Source: Desulfobacteraceae bacterium
GTDB lineage: Bacteria; Desulfobacterota; Desulfobacteria; Desulfobacterales; Desulfosalsimonadaceae
NCBI GenBank assembly: GCA_011389935.1
Contig: JAABTJ010000012.1
Span: 1 to 64,000, forward strand
Direction of reading: 5' to 3'
DNA length: 64,000 nt
In this document: piece by piece, positions 52,757-62,700 of the stretch
How positions within the stretch are numbered: position 1 is the stretch's first letter
Layout: every line of letters begins with the position of its first letter
Notes under the pieces: model-generated
What the model was told of the DNA's origin: nothing
Database searches by the model: none
Seen by the model: only the letters and a program-made list of their open reading frames with translations
Made by a program: the position numbers and the translations under genes

Positions 52757-53409
52757 AGGCATGCAACAAGATGGCGCCGCATACGAAGCGTGTATCCGTC
52801 GGAAGCGCTTTGCTCGCATGCACCTTGCTGCTGTTGGGGTGGGCCGATGAACTGGAAGACATCCGGGAGAAAGGGGAATTTGTCAACTCCGTGCAGGCAG
52901 CATTTACCCAGGAAAGATACCTGGAAATGCTGGATGAGCCCCTGATTAGCAAAGGACTGCTCTATCTCGAGGTTCCCGGGTCGCTCCGATGGGAATATAC
53001 CGGGCCGGTGCGCAGCGTATTATTGATGGAGAATGAAACCATCCGGCAGTACGTCCAGGCAGACAGCGGCATGGTGGAACAGAAAAGCCGGGGCCTGGAG
53101 GGTATGCGGATTTTTCTCCAGGATGCCTGCATGTGGATGAAGGGTGAATTTGAAAGCAATCCGGATCTGGTTGCCGAAATGGCATCCGACGGGAGAATTC
53201 TTTTGAAACCCGCCAGGGACAATGCCATGGCGCAGATGATCCGTTATATCGAGCTCCGGCTGACCAATACGCCCGGTGTTGTTGAATCGGTTGCGATATA
53301 CGAGGAAGAAGATTCTTATATGATCATCCGGTTTCATGATACGAAAATCAATCAGGATATTGCGGACGAAATTTTCCAAAAACTCAATCCGGATCCATTG
53401 CAACAATGA
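52753..53409 (+). CDS. LolA-like periplasmic lipoprotein/lipid carrier
   Basis: A 218-residue protein with an N-terminal hydrophobic segment and the LolA-type mature pattern: VQAAFTQERYLEML, SKGLLYLEVPGSLRWEYTGP and later strands for a lipid-binding cradle. LolA-like proteins are regular members of aryl polyene and related lipid clusters. The signal is unusual (a WADELED stretch after the hydrophobic part). Its start overlaps FabG (ATGA). It may carry a hydrophobic product from the inner to the outer membrane. Confidence 0.82.
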   Translation: MKACNKMAPHTKRVSVGSALLACTLLLLGWADELEDIREKGEFVNSVQAAFTQERYLEMLDEPLISKGLLYLEVPGSLRWEYTGPVRSVLLMENETIRQYVQADSGMVEQKSRGLEGMRIFLQDACMWMKGEFESNPDLVAEMASDGRILLKPARDNAMAQMIRYIELRLTNTPGVVESVAIYEEEDSYMIIRFHDTKINQDIADEIFQKLNPDPLQQ

Positions 53410-53426
53410 AACCAAAGGAGGAAAAA

Positions 53427-53849
53427 ATGAAAAAACATATCTGTGCATCCCTGCTGTTGATCGCTTTTCTGGCATTTGTGTCCTGCAGTACAGCAATGAA
53501 GAGGGAGGAAATCGACCCCTGGCTGCAGAATATGGCTGGCGATACATCACCGGAAATACATATTGAGGGCTGGTGGAAGGACGCCCATACGGACGCCGCA
53601 TTCGGATGGGGGAGAGGGCGTATCGAGCAGGACGGAAACAAAATCGACGGCGCCATGGGGCAATATAATCTTCGGGGAAGAATCAGCGGCAACACGGTCT
53701 ACCTGGTTTTTCTGTCCGCCGGAGAGGTCCATTACACGGGCCGGTTGGAAATGATCGAAGACGGGCTCCTTCAGGGCAATTATTTTCCTGCCGATGATCT
53801 GGCACAAGAATACGGAACCCCCATTGCCCTGGAAAAATTTGAAAGATAG
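53427..53849 (+). CDS. small envelope lipoprotein (hypothetical)
   Basis: A 140-residue lipoprotein with a signal and lipobox AFVSC, and a beta-rich mature part (EIHIEGWWKDAHTDAAFGWG, GQYNLRGRISGNTVYLVFLS) of unknown function. The start is ATG 53427, with AAGGAGG just before it. It sits in the polyene-type operon between LolA-like and DUF3261-like genes. Confidence 0.7.
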   Translation: MKKHICASLLLIAFLAFVSCSTAMKREEIDPWLQNMAGDTSPEIHIEGWWKDAHTDAAFGWGRGRIEQDGNKIDGAMGQYNLRGRISGNTVYLVFLSAGEVHYTGRLEMIEDGLLQGNYFPADDLAQEYGTPIALEKFER

Positions 53850-54537
53850 CCCGCCATACAAATCCGTAATTATGGTCGTCGTGTGCCTGCTGGCGTTATG
53901 GGGCTGCAGGAGTCTTGCCCCCATTGAACCGGTGGCGCCGGACGTTCATGAAGAAATTGACCGGCGCTGCCGTGCCCATTTTTTACACCAGCCATGGGTA
54001 ATGGTCCAGTCCATCACCGCGTATCCGCCGGACGGTCAAGTCCACAACGCCATCGGGGTGACCCGCATCCATCCGGCACAGCGGCGGATTCAATGCGTGA
54101 TTACAAGTGTCGAAGGAATCGTGCTCTTTGACGGGGAATATGACCAGAAAACCCGGATTCGAAAAGGTGTCGGGCCGTTTGCGGACGAAACATTCGCAAA
54201 CACCCTGTTTGACGATATCCGGCTGGTCTTTTTCCCTCCGGATAAGCCCGCTGTTGAAGCCGGACGCACTTCTTCCGGAGCGCCCGTGTGCCGATATGAA
54301 CGCAGCGACGGTTTTGTGGAGGTACTTTTTCCGGAAGACGGGCAGCGGGAAATCAAGCGTTACAGCGCCCGGAAAAAACTCCGTAAAACCATAAACGCAT
54401 GCTACAAGGCGCGTTGCAGCCGGCACATTACCGAAGCCCCTGAAGAAATTCCCGCAAAGCTCATCATTTACAATCACGGCCTTCTGGAATACCGGCTCGA
54501 ACTGGAGTTGATACAGGCGAAAACGCCTGCGCCATGA
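53839..54537 (+). CDS. DUF3261-like lipoprotein
   Basis: A 232-residue protein with a hydrophobic segment and lipobox LLALWGC, then a mature part with YDQKTRIRKGVGPFADETFAN and later beta strands typical of DUF3261 lipoproteins found in aryl polyene clusters. The start is not clear (53794, TTG 53839 or 53872); the TTG at 53839, overlapping the previous stop, is used here. Its last 74 bases overlap the end of the convergent deacetylase gene. Confidence 0.72.
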   Translation: MKDSPPYKSVIMVVVCLLALWGCRSLAPIEPVAPDVHEEIDRRCRAHFLHQPWVMVQSITAYPPDGQVHNAIGVTRIHPAQRRIQCVITSVEGIVLFDGEYDQKTRIRKGVGPFADETFANTLFDDIRLVFFPPDKPAVEAGRTSSGAPVCRYERSDGFVEVLFPEDGQREIKRYSARKKLRKTINACYKARCSRHITEAPEEIPAKLIIYNHGLLEYRLELELIQAKTPAP

Positions 54538-55321
54538 CCGGCCGGCGGATGAGCTCCGGAAGGGGAACCACTTCAAGCCTTTTTCCGGAAATGCCATCCA
54601 GTATCTTTTCGATTTCACCAAGCCATTGTTCCACCTTGAAATCGACCGGATTCGGACATGAATCGTGAAGAAGGACGATATCGCCCGGCCGGATCTTTTT
54701 CAGAATTTTTCCCGAAAGCCCCCGGATCCGCCGATTGCCCATATCCGGTCCCCGGCAGCGGTAATGAATGCACGTCATCTGCCTTTGTCGCAACAAAGGC
54801 CCGAGCTTGGGGCTTACCACTCCCGCAGGCGGCCGAAACGCCAGGGGACGGATTTTGAATAGCCGGAACACCTCCTGGGCAGAATCGATTTCCTGCGCAA
54901 GTGTTTTCCCGGATTTTGCCATGACCAGCACGTCATGGCGATAGGTATGGTTCCCGATGCAGTGGCCGGCCCGCAGGATATCTTCCATGAGATCGGGATA
55001 TTTTTCCGCGCTGCGGCCGATGACAAAAAACGTGGCTTTTACCCCGCGCCGGGCCAGTATATTCAGCAGAAAGGGGGTGGTGTGCGGATCAGGACCGTCG
55101 TCAAACGTGAGGGCCACGGCACTGCTGTCTTTTCCCCCCCGCCGGATTGCGGGAAGAAATATGCCGGCGCCCGGAAAGAAGGGGGCCACCAGGCAGATGA
55201 CGACAAATCCGGACAGCACAACGGCCGATAGCGACGGATGGACGAAAAGAAACGCTGCGGCCGCGATGTACGATGCCAGCCCGATGAAATACGCCAAGGG
55301 GAGGGGTTGCTTTTCTTTCAT
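54464..55321 (-). CDS. polysaccharide deacetylase family protein
   Basis: A 285-residue NodB-type (CE4) protein with two N-terminal membrane helices (about 8-27 and 30-50). The metal-binding and catalytic motifs TFDDGPD (D74, D75) and HTYRH (H125, H129) are present, as is an RPPAG segment. The later DPxDW-type motif reads GPDMG and is degenerate. Its start overlaps the radical SAM gene stop (ATGA), so it belongs to the leftward operon. An N- or O-deacetylation of a glycan or glycolipid is plausible. Its C-terminus overlaps the convergent DUF3261-like gene by 74 bases. Confidence 0.85.
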   Translation of the reverse strand: MKEKQPLPLAYFIGLASYIAAAAFLFVHPSLSAVVLSGFVVICLVAPFFPGAGIFLPAIRRGGKDSSAVALTFDDGPDPHTTPFLLNILARRGVKATFFVIGRSAEKYPDLMEDILRAGHCIGNHTYRHDVLVMAKSGKTLAQEIDSAQEVFRLFKIRPLAFRPPAGVVSPKLGPLLRQRQMTCIHYRCRGPDMGNRRIRGLSGKILKKIRPGDIVLLHDSCPNPVDFKVEQWLGEIEKILDGISGKRLEVVPLPELIRRPVMAQAFSPVSTPVRAGIPEGRDCK

Positions 55322-56673
55322 CGGATCAGATGCTCCCATAAAGGGCCGGCATGCCCCCTGGCATGGAGCCTGGAAATGATCTGCGCCATTTTTTCTCCAC
55401 CGGCGCCAAAAACCCAGTTCAAGCGGTTTTGAGCCCTGTTTTGGAGCATTTCGTTGATTTCTTCCAGCCCGATGCCTTCGGGACGGTAAAAACAGGGGCG
55501 CAAAAGGTCCTGCCCCCTGGTTATCTGCCCGGACGCCCGGGCGATTTCATAAAGCCGGGTATGCGGATAAATGCGGATGCCGGCGAAGAAAAAACAGACC
55601 GTTTTTTCCAGGCACCCGGCATTGTCCATGGTCTCGGCCAGGGTCTGCGGGGTTTCGGCCGGGGCGCCGGGCAAAAAAAAGTGCGCCGTGTGCAGTCCGG
55701 CTTCAACGGCAGCCTTGTGCGCCCGGAAAATATCCGCGCTCCGGAACGGTTTCCGGTAATTTTTCAAAATCGCATCCGAAAAGGCCTCGGTCCCGAACTC
55801 CACATGCGTCATCCCGGCATCGGCAAGAATCTTGAAATAATCCGCAGGCGGTCGGGTCGGTGCAATATATGCCCCCCAGGGAATGGCAAGCCCGGCTTTT
55901 TGAAAGCTGCGGGCCACCGCCCGGCTGTGATCATAATCGGCGTTGAAAACCGAATCGGTGACAAACAGATACTTTGCCCCGGCATCCTGAAGCCTGCGCG
56001 CCGTATCGGCAACGATATTCGGGGGCATACACCGCAGGCGGCCGCCTTCAATATGCGGATAGGTGCAGTAGATGCATTTGAACGGGCATCCCCTTTTGGT
56101 CTGGAGGTTGAGCATTCCCCCTTTTTTCAGATAATAGCCAATATGACGCTTTTCCGGGTCAAAATGCCTTTGCACCCCCCCTGACCACGGGGGAGGGAAA
56201 CTATCGGGGGTGGATGCACCACGCGTGATAACGCCTTCGAGCCCTGAGACCTCTTTTCCCTGCCCGATGGCATCGAGAAACCCGGCAAACCGCTCCCCTT
56301 CCCCGACAATACCGAAATCGGCCCGGAGCGCTTCGAGCAGGGGCCCGGGAAACAGGGTAAATCCGCTCCCGCCCAGAACCACGGGTGCGGCCGTAATTTC
56401 GCGAATTTTCCGGATGAGCGACTTGTAGCGGTCAATGTAGCTTTTTGTCTCTTTTTCGTCCGTATTGTCAATGTTTCGGATGGAGATGCCGACGATGTCC
56501 GGGGCAACAGCAGTGATGCGACCTTCCAGTCCGCCCTTCTCCGCTGTTTCATTCGCATCCGCGACAAAGACCTCGTGGTGCGCACCGATCGCGCCGGCCA
56601 CATAGTCGATTCCCAGCGGATATACCGGGTAGGGACTTGTTTCCGTATTCGCTGAAATCAAAAGCACTTTCAT
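55318..56673 (-). CDS. B12-binding-domain radical SAM protein, copy 2
   Basis: A 451-residue radical SAM enzyme of the same general type as 49874-51139. The N-terminal domain (about 1-150) resembles cobalamin-binding folds, with a PVVLGGSGFTLFP segment, and the cluster motif is C196-x3-C200-x2-C203. The middle has YLFVTDSVFNAD and the end is helical. ATG 56673 overlaps the ketosynthase stop by four bases. Two such enzymes in one acyl-chain cluster suggest two successive radical modifications of the chain, for example methylation or ring formation. Confidence 0.85.
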   Translation of the reverse strand: MKVLLISANTETSPYPVYPLGIDYVAGAIGAHHEVFVADANETAEKGGLEGRITAVAPDIVGISIRNIDNTDEKETKSYIDRYKSLIRKIREITAAPVVLGGSGFTLFPGPLLEALRADFGIVGEGERFAGFLDAIGQGKEVSGLEGVITRGASTPDSFPPPWSGGVQRHFDPEKRHIGYYLKKGGMLNLQTKRGCPFKCIYCTYPHIEGGRLRCMPPNIVADTARRLQDAGAKYLFVTDSVFNADYDHSRAVARSFQKAGLAIPWGAYIAPTRPPADYFKILADAGMTHVEFGTEAFSDAILKNYRKPFRSADIFRAHKAAVEAGLHTAHFFLPGAPAETPQTLAETMDNAGCLEKTVCFFFAGIRIYPHTRLYEIARASGQITRGQDLLRPCFYRPEGIGLEEINEMLQNRAQNRLNWVFGAGGEKMAQIISRLHARGHAGPLWEHLIR

Positions 56674-58823
56674 GCCCGAAACACCTCGACAGCCGTCAGA
56701 TAGGCGCCTGTTCCCATAACGAGTATGGCACCGCCGTCTAAACAAACCGCTTTGCCGTTGGGCGCAAGCGGCGGAACCAGGTCCTGCTGCACACAATAGG
56801 CGGCGAGGCTTACGGCTGCCGCCGAAGCAGAGGCGAATTCACCAACATATTTCCGGTAGTCGACGACCGGCGCCCGGCTGCCGGAAACCCTTTGAAACGT
56901 ATGGAACTGCCTTTCCCCCGCCCCCCGGCAGAATGCGGGAATCCCCGCAAACAAGGCGCCGTATCGGCTCCGGACGGCTTTTTCCCCGCCCAGGGCGTCG
57001 ATCATTTCCATCACCGCTTTCTCCCCGTCACCGGCTTTCCGATAAAATAACGGCCGAACCTGCAACCCCTTTTCCGAACGCGCCAGACACAGGCCGCCTC
57101 CGCCGTCGGCAAGGACCCCACCCGGTGAAACGGACGGGTCAAACAACGGGGAAAGCCGGGGATGGCATTCATCCGCGCCGATGACAAGAAAGGGTGCTTC
57201 CGTTTCTCCCTGAAGCAGGCTCGCGGCGGTCAGCGCCTGCTCGAAGGAATAATCACCGCCGGTCATCGTGATATTGGGGCCGGTGACGTTGAACATCATG
57301 GCGATTTCCCCGGCAGGGGCATTATGAACCGAACCCACAAAATCCATGGGGCTGGAAAACCGCTGTTGGTTTTTAAACAAACGGGTCAGAAAATCGTCCG
57401 TTTCCGTGAGCGCCCCCCATCCGGTGGAAAAAAACACGCCGGACAGGGGGGTATCAAGCCCTGCTTTTTTCATCGCATCATCGGCAAGGCACAGGGCAAG
57501 CCGGGGGAGTCTTTTCAGGCGCCGGAGCGCCCCGGGGGGAAGATCGGCAGACACCTCCGGAATCGGAAGCGTCCCGCTGCAAGGGGATCCCGCCATAAAA
57601 GACCGGGCGGTATGGCGCATCCTTCCTGCCCCTGTTATGCAGGAATTTCCAATCACCGCCATTGACACGGGCTTGGAATGGCTGCCCGGGGTTTTTTTCC
57701 GGGGAGCGCTCACCACCAGCGCGGCATTGTTTCCGCCGAAGCCGAAGGAATTGGACAACACCGTACGGATGCTGCCGTCTCCGGGCTCGCTTATCGGGCA
57801 GATATCAAGGGCCGGATCCGGATTTTTCAACCCATAATTGGCGGGGATCAGGTTCTCCGAGATGGCGATGATGCAGACAGCCAGCTCCACGGCCCCTGCA
57901 GCGGCCAGGCTGTGCCCCGAAGCACCCTTGATGGATGACAGGGGCGGCTTGTCTTTCCCGAAAAGGCGGTTGACGGCCTTTGCTTCCGACGCGTCATTGC
58001 TGAGGGTGCCCGTGCCGTGCAGGTTGATGTAGTCAATATCCGCGCAAACCAGGTCTGCGTCCCGGATGGCGGCATCCATGGCCGCCAGCGCACCGCGCCC
58101 CTCGGGGTGGGGGGCGGCGGCATGGTATGCATCACAGGAAAGACCAAGGCCCCGTATTTCCGCCACCGCATGATCCGGTATCTCATCGGCGGACTCCATC
58201 AACAGCATTGCCGCCCCCTCGGACAGACTCATCCCGTTTCTGTCGCGGTCAAACGGGGCCGCCCCGTCCGGAGAAAGGAGCTGAAGTGCGTTGAAACCGT
58301 GGTATGTCAGCCGACAGAGGGCATCTGCGCCGCCGGCCAGCACGGACTTGAACAAACCGCTGTGCAGCAATTTTGCGCCCAGCGCCACGGCCCCCGCACC
58401 GGAGGAACAGGCCGTGGATACCGTGAACGCCGGGCCGTCGCATTTACAAATGTCTGCAATACAGTGCGCCACCGAGCCGGCGGCATGAAAGCGGTACAGG
58501 TCCGGGGCGTCTGCACCGGATTGCAACAGGCCTTCCGATTTCGGCATCCCGCCGGTGGTCATACCGATGACAACCGCCTCCGGAACCTTCCCCCCGCCTG
58601 CCGCCAGTGCGTCCTCTGCCGCAGTGCGGGCAATCTGGTGGGTTCTCGGTAGAACGGGATCGACAAACGCCTGCTTGATCTCCCCAACGGCAGCGGGCCG
58701 GGCATGGGGAAACAGGGTCAGCGGGGCAATGCCCGTACGATTGCTTCGCAAGGCCGCTGCTGTTTCGGGCCAGCCCCGTCCGAGGGGGGTAACAATGCCG
58801 ATTCCGGTTACATATATGCCCAT
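56670..58823 (-). CDS. tandem ketosynthase/ketosynthase-like (KS-CLF-like) fusion
   Basis: A 717-residue protein with two thiolase-fold halves. The first (about 1-375) is a complete beta-ketoacyl-ACP synthase with the triad C139 (STACSSG), H269 (HGTGT) and H304 (GHSLAAAG), and a conserved GFGGNN near its end. The second (about 386-717) has the same overall order but GGDYSFEQA at the position of the active-site Cys, so it cannot catalyse condensation and looks like a chain-length-factor-type half. In aryl polyene and type II systems these are separate genes. ATG 58823, with AAGGAGA upstream, is the start. It probably extends the chain carried by the ACP. Confidence 0.87.
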   Translation of the reverse strand: MGIYVTGIGIVTPLGRGWPETAAALRSNRTGIAPLTLFPHARPAAVGEIKQAFVDPVLPRTHQIARTAAEDALAAGGGKVPEAVVIGMTTGGMPKSEGLLQSGADAPDLYRFHAAGSVAHCIADICKCDGPAFTVSTACSSGAGAVALGAKLLHSGLFKSVLAGGADALCRLTYHGFNALQLLSPDGAAPFDRDRNGMSLSEGAAMLLMESADEIPDHAVAEIRGLGLSCDAYHAAAPHPEGRGALAAMDAAIRDADLVCADIDYINLHGTGTLSNDASEAKAVNRLFGKDKPPLSSIKGASGHSLAAAGAVELAVCIIAISENLIPANYGLKNPDPALDICPISEPGDGSIRTVLSNSFGFGGNNAALVVSAPRKKTPGSHSKPVSMAVIGNSCITGAGRMRHTARSFMAGSPCSGTLPIPEVSADLPPGALRRLKRLPRLALCLADDAMKKAGLDTPLSGVFFSTGWGALTETDDFLTRLFKNQQRFSSPMDFVGSVHNAPAGEIAMMFNVTGPNITMTGGDYSFEQALTAASLLQGETEAPFLVIGADECHPRLSPLFDPSVSPGGVLADGGGGLCLARSEKGLQVRPLFYRKAGDGEKAVMEMIDALGGEKAVRSRYGALFAGIPAFCRGAGERQFHTFQRVSGSRAPVVDYRKYVGEFASASAAAVSLAAYCVQQDLVPPLAPNGKAVCLDGGAILVMGTGAYLTAVEVFRA

Positions 58824-58830
58824 GGAACGG

Positions 58831-59742
58831 TCAGTCTCCTTGCGAGGATGATTTCCCCGGGGCTGTTTCCGGGCCGAGAAACGATTCAAAATGGTGCCAT
58901 TCAAACGGAGATTCGTACACGGTCTGCTCCAGCAGATGCGCATATTCCTGTGCCGCCTGCCGGATGCACGCCTTTCGCGATTTTCTGGAATCAGCACGCA
59001 GACGGATGGGCGGATGGATGATAAAACGATATTTCCGCCGCCCCGTACGAAGCGCAAAAAACACAAAAACCGGGGCGCCGGTCGCAAGGGCAAGCGCATA
59101 CGGGGTTTCGGGCAGCCTTACCGTGTGGCCCAGAAATTCGGCTTCCACGCAGGAGCGTCCCGCATCCCCCAATCGATCCCCCGCCATCGACAGAATCCAG
59201 CCGTTTCGCAGGTATCTGACGCCTTCCAGAACATCCATGGGGGAGGGGCTGCCCAACTGGCTGGCAATGATTTCCACGCCCTTTTTCTTCAGGCTGCTTT
59301 TCTGCATTTCTTCGATTTGCTCGCCGGCCTTTTTGCCCATAAACAGCAGAAGCGGAACCCCTTTTTCCGTAAGCAGGCGGGCCGCTACCTCCCAGTTCCC
59401 CAAATGCGACATCAACAGGATGCCGCCGGTCCGGCTTTCTGCCGCTTTTTCAAGATAGTGCCACCCCTGTGCGGTGTAATGGATATCGCTTGAAAATTCA
59501 AGAAAATACCGGTCAATATAGATGGCGGTAAAATTGTGAAACTGCTTCCAGGCACACCACAGCAGATACCATGCCCGCCGGTGCGGAAACACGGCCCGGT
59601 AAAACCGGAAGCTGGCCGCAACCCGCCGGGGAAAGAACAGAAAATAGCCGGTGGCAATTGTCCACGCCGCCGTATAAAGAACCCATATACCGCATTTGCG
59701 GGATAAATACACCATCGCCTGGTAGAATAGGTTGACCATCAC
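58831..59742 (-). CDS. LpxL/HtrB-like lysophospholipid or lipid acyltransferase
   Basis: A 303-residue protein with N-terminal hydrophobic helices and the acyltransferase HxxxxE motif HLGNWE (H113-E118), a GGILLMS strand and a later LPETPYALALATGAPVF segment. Related acyltransferases of aryl polyene clusters attach the polyene to a glycolipid anchor. It is coupled to the ketosynthase and the exporter genes, ending eight bases before the former. Confidence 0.87.
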   Translation of the reverse strand: MMVNLFYQAMVYLSRKCGIWVLYTAAWTIATGYFLFFPRRVAASFRFYRAVFPHRRAWYLLWCAWKQFHNFTAIYIDRYFLEFSSDIHYTAQGWHYLEKAAESRTGGILLMSHLGNWEVAARLLTEKGVPLLLFMGKKAGEQIEEMQKSSLKKKGVEIIASQLGSPSPMDVLEGVRYLRNGWILSMAGDRLGDAGRSCVEAEFLGHTVRLPETPYALALATGAPVFVFFALRTGRRKYRFIIHPPIRLRADSRKSRKACIRQAAQEYAHLLEQTVYESPFEWHHFESFLGPETAPGKSSSQGD

Positions 59743-62700
59743 TTGCCCTGTTCCGTATCCACAGGAAACGCTTCGGCGCTAAACCACTGTTCTTCCCGGT
59801 CTTTGCCGGATGTCCGGGACCGGATATGCGTAAATCCGTTTTCCGTAAGTACTTGTTTTATTTGTTCCTCCGAGCGAAAAAAATGCGGGGCGCGGGCCAG
59901 CCGGAGCCGGAGCACTTCGATTCTTCGAAAGATCGGAATACGGTCTGCCGATGGAATCGTTACGCGGATAAGCAGCCTGGCGCCCGGGGCAAGCGCTGGC
60001 CGGATATTTTGCAGGGTTTCTCCAAGCTGCGCATCCGAAAGATAATGAATCATGTCCAGCATAAGGACCAGATCCGCCGCATATTTGCAATCGGGCACAG
60101 CCGGTGCACCGGCCTGAAAGACCTCCCCCCGGCCACCCACGATCCTTTTGGCAATCCTGGCCCTTTCCGGGGCCGGGTCCATGGCGCAGATCCGTACCCG
60201 GGGATTCATAGCAATCAGCCACGCCGAGGTAACCCCGTAGCCGCAGCCGATGTCCAAAACAGCCGACGGTTTTCCGACCAATTCCGGCAGTTCGGCAAAC
60301 ATGGGGTCCATCATGAGCTTGAACCGGGCGAAAAGCCGCGGATAGGCCTCCAAACGGCGGTAAAGCCTGCGAATCCGCTTTTGATGAATCACCGATCCCG
60401 GCTCGCTGCATCGATCCGAAAACACGACCGGTTTGAACAGGTATTTCAGCAGGGGGGGCAGAAGGGCGAACGTGCCGGCCAGGACAAAGACAATCCCCAA
60501 TACCAGGAGCTGTCCGAGATCTCTCATAAAATTGTGCCCGCCGGAGGCCAGGGTGCCGAAACCGATCAGCGTGGAGACGCCCGCGAGGAATATCGTCATG
60601 CGGATATGGGACTGAAACGGATGGGATTCCTCCTGGTAGCGCTGATAGCCGCGGACGAAATACAATGAATAATCAAGCCCCATACCCATTACGACCACCG
60701 AAAGCATCAGGCCAGGTATGCTGAGCGGCTGGCCTGTCAGCCCCATGACCCCTAACGTGCAGACCATTGAAAATCCCAATGGCAGCAGCGCAATCGCCGT
60801 CAATACCGGCTCCATGAAAAACAGCAGAAGCAGAACCGCCACCGTGGCGCCGATAAAGATCACCATCCGGATAAACGTATGGGAAAGAAACGCACTGATG
60901 GTTTGGGAATAATAGGCCGGATCAAGCACATGCAGCCATTTTTCAGCGGAATACTTCCGGAAAAAGGATTCCGGAGCGTAGTTTTTCCCCGGGGCAAGGG
61001 AGCTGAACAGCAGCCAGGTTCCGTCTTCGGTCGAATGGTGCATTCCCAGCATGTCATGATACGCCGGGTCGACCGGAAGTCCGCCCTTGCACCGGAACTG
61101 TCGGTCGCTGTAGACATCCGAAAAGACCCCGGCGGGCAGCCCCATCTGTACGGCAACCCGCCCCATGCGTTCTTGAAAAAGATCCCTGTCGTGTTTCCGC
61201 CAGAAATTTCGCCATGCTGCGAGGTTGTCTCTGCAGCGCTGCTCTCCGGGAAAAATCATGGAAGGAACGAATGCCTCGGAAAGCGTCTGGTCTTTGATTT
61301 CCGAGGCCAACCGGTCCGCAAGCCGGTCGCTGTGCTGTTGCAGTGTATCTTTGTCCGGGGCTTCGGCGATGAGATAGATCTTGTCAAAAAGACGCTGTCC
61401 CCATATTTCGGAAACCCTGTTTTCCGCGGCAATGGTTTGCTTGCTGACCGTATTCATGGAGGCGATATCCACATCGAAATCCGGATAGGCAAAAAAGGCC
61501 AGGATCAGAAAAAGGACCACCGCGGCGGCGGCTTTGTATTTCCCTCCCCATAGCGTGAGCCCGTCAACCAGGGCTTGCAGGGGAAGCCGTCCTGCCCGTT
61601 TTGCCGGCGGTAAGGTGGGGAAAAGCAGCGGGAAAAAAGAATGCACGAAAAAAAATGAAAAAGCGATCCCCAACGCCGCAAATTGACCGATTTCCACGAG
61701 AACCGGAAACCCGCTGAAGCCCAGCAGGGAAAAGGCGCCCACCGTGGTAAGCGCCGCCAGAAATGCAACGGCCCGCACTTCCGTGGACACGCTTTTCCCC
61801 CTTGTTTCGTAAGGGCGGTCGAGGAACAACAGATAGGCGATGCCGTGATCCACCGTGATGGATATGATGGCCCCGCCGAACCCGATGGTCATAACCGATA
61901 TTGCGTCCCGCCATATGGAATAGAAAGCCAGAGCGCAAACCGTCCCGAAAAACGCCGGCAAAAAAGAAAGCAGGCCGATATGCGGCCTGGGAAAAGAGAG
62001 CATCAGCAGGCATGCAATGCCCACGGTAACAAAAAGCAGCGCTCTTGTTGTGTCCTGGCGGGCCGTGGTTTCATTGTCGAGTACCGCGCGGTAAGAACCG
62101 ACCGGGGTCATCGTTATCTCCAGGCCGGTGCCTTCGTATTTCTGCCGGAGCGCCCGTTCGACCTGTTCGAGGGTATCGTCGATCCGGCGGGCCAGTTCTG
62201 TGCCGGTACTGGCGGTTTCCGGGTTAACAATAATAAAGAGGTGCCGCTCGTCCGGAGACAAAAGCCGGCCCTTGTAAAAGCGAACTTCCTGTGTCGGCAC
62301 CAGGTGCTTGAGTTTTTTCAAAACCAGATTGCCGAGCCCCAAGGGGTCTTTTACCGCAAGACCCGACATTCCCGTGCTTTCCATTGTATAGAGCCTGGAA
62401 AGGTTCTCCGTTGCCCGCTGCTCAAGGACTTCTGCTTCCAGCAAGGGGGCCACGTCGTTTTCCAGTGCTTCAGCGGTGAACAAAACCGGAAGGTTTTCCG
62501 CCGCATGCCTTGCAAGCCGGGGAAACAACCTGCCCATTTCTTCCATGCCGACGGTTTTAAAAAGGCCGCTTTTGTGCAGTTCGGTTTCGACAAAAGCGGC
62601 AGCTTCCACCAGCTTGTCCGGGTTTTTCCGTTCAAGGCCCAGATCGATAAAAACCTGGTTCTGGTAGGGATGGTGGAGCAATACATAAGCGCCTTCTTCC

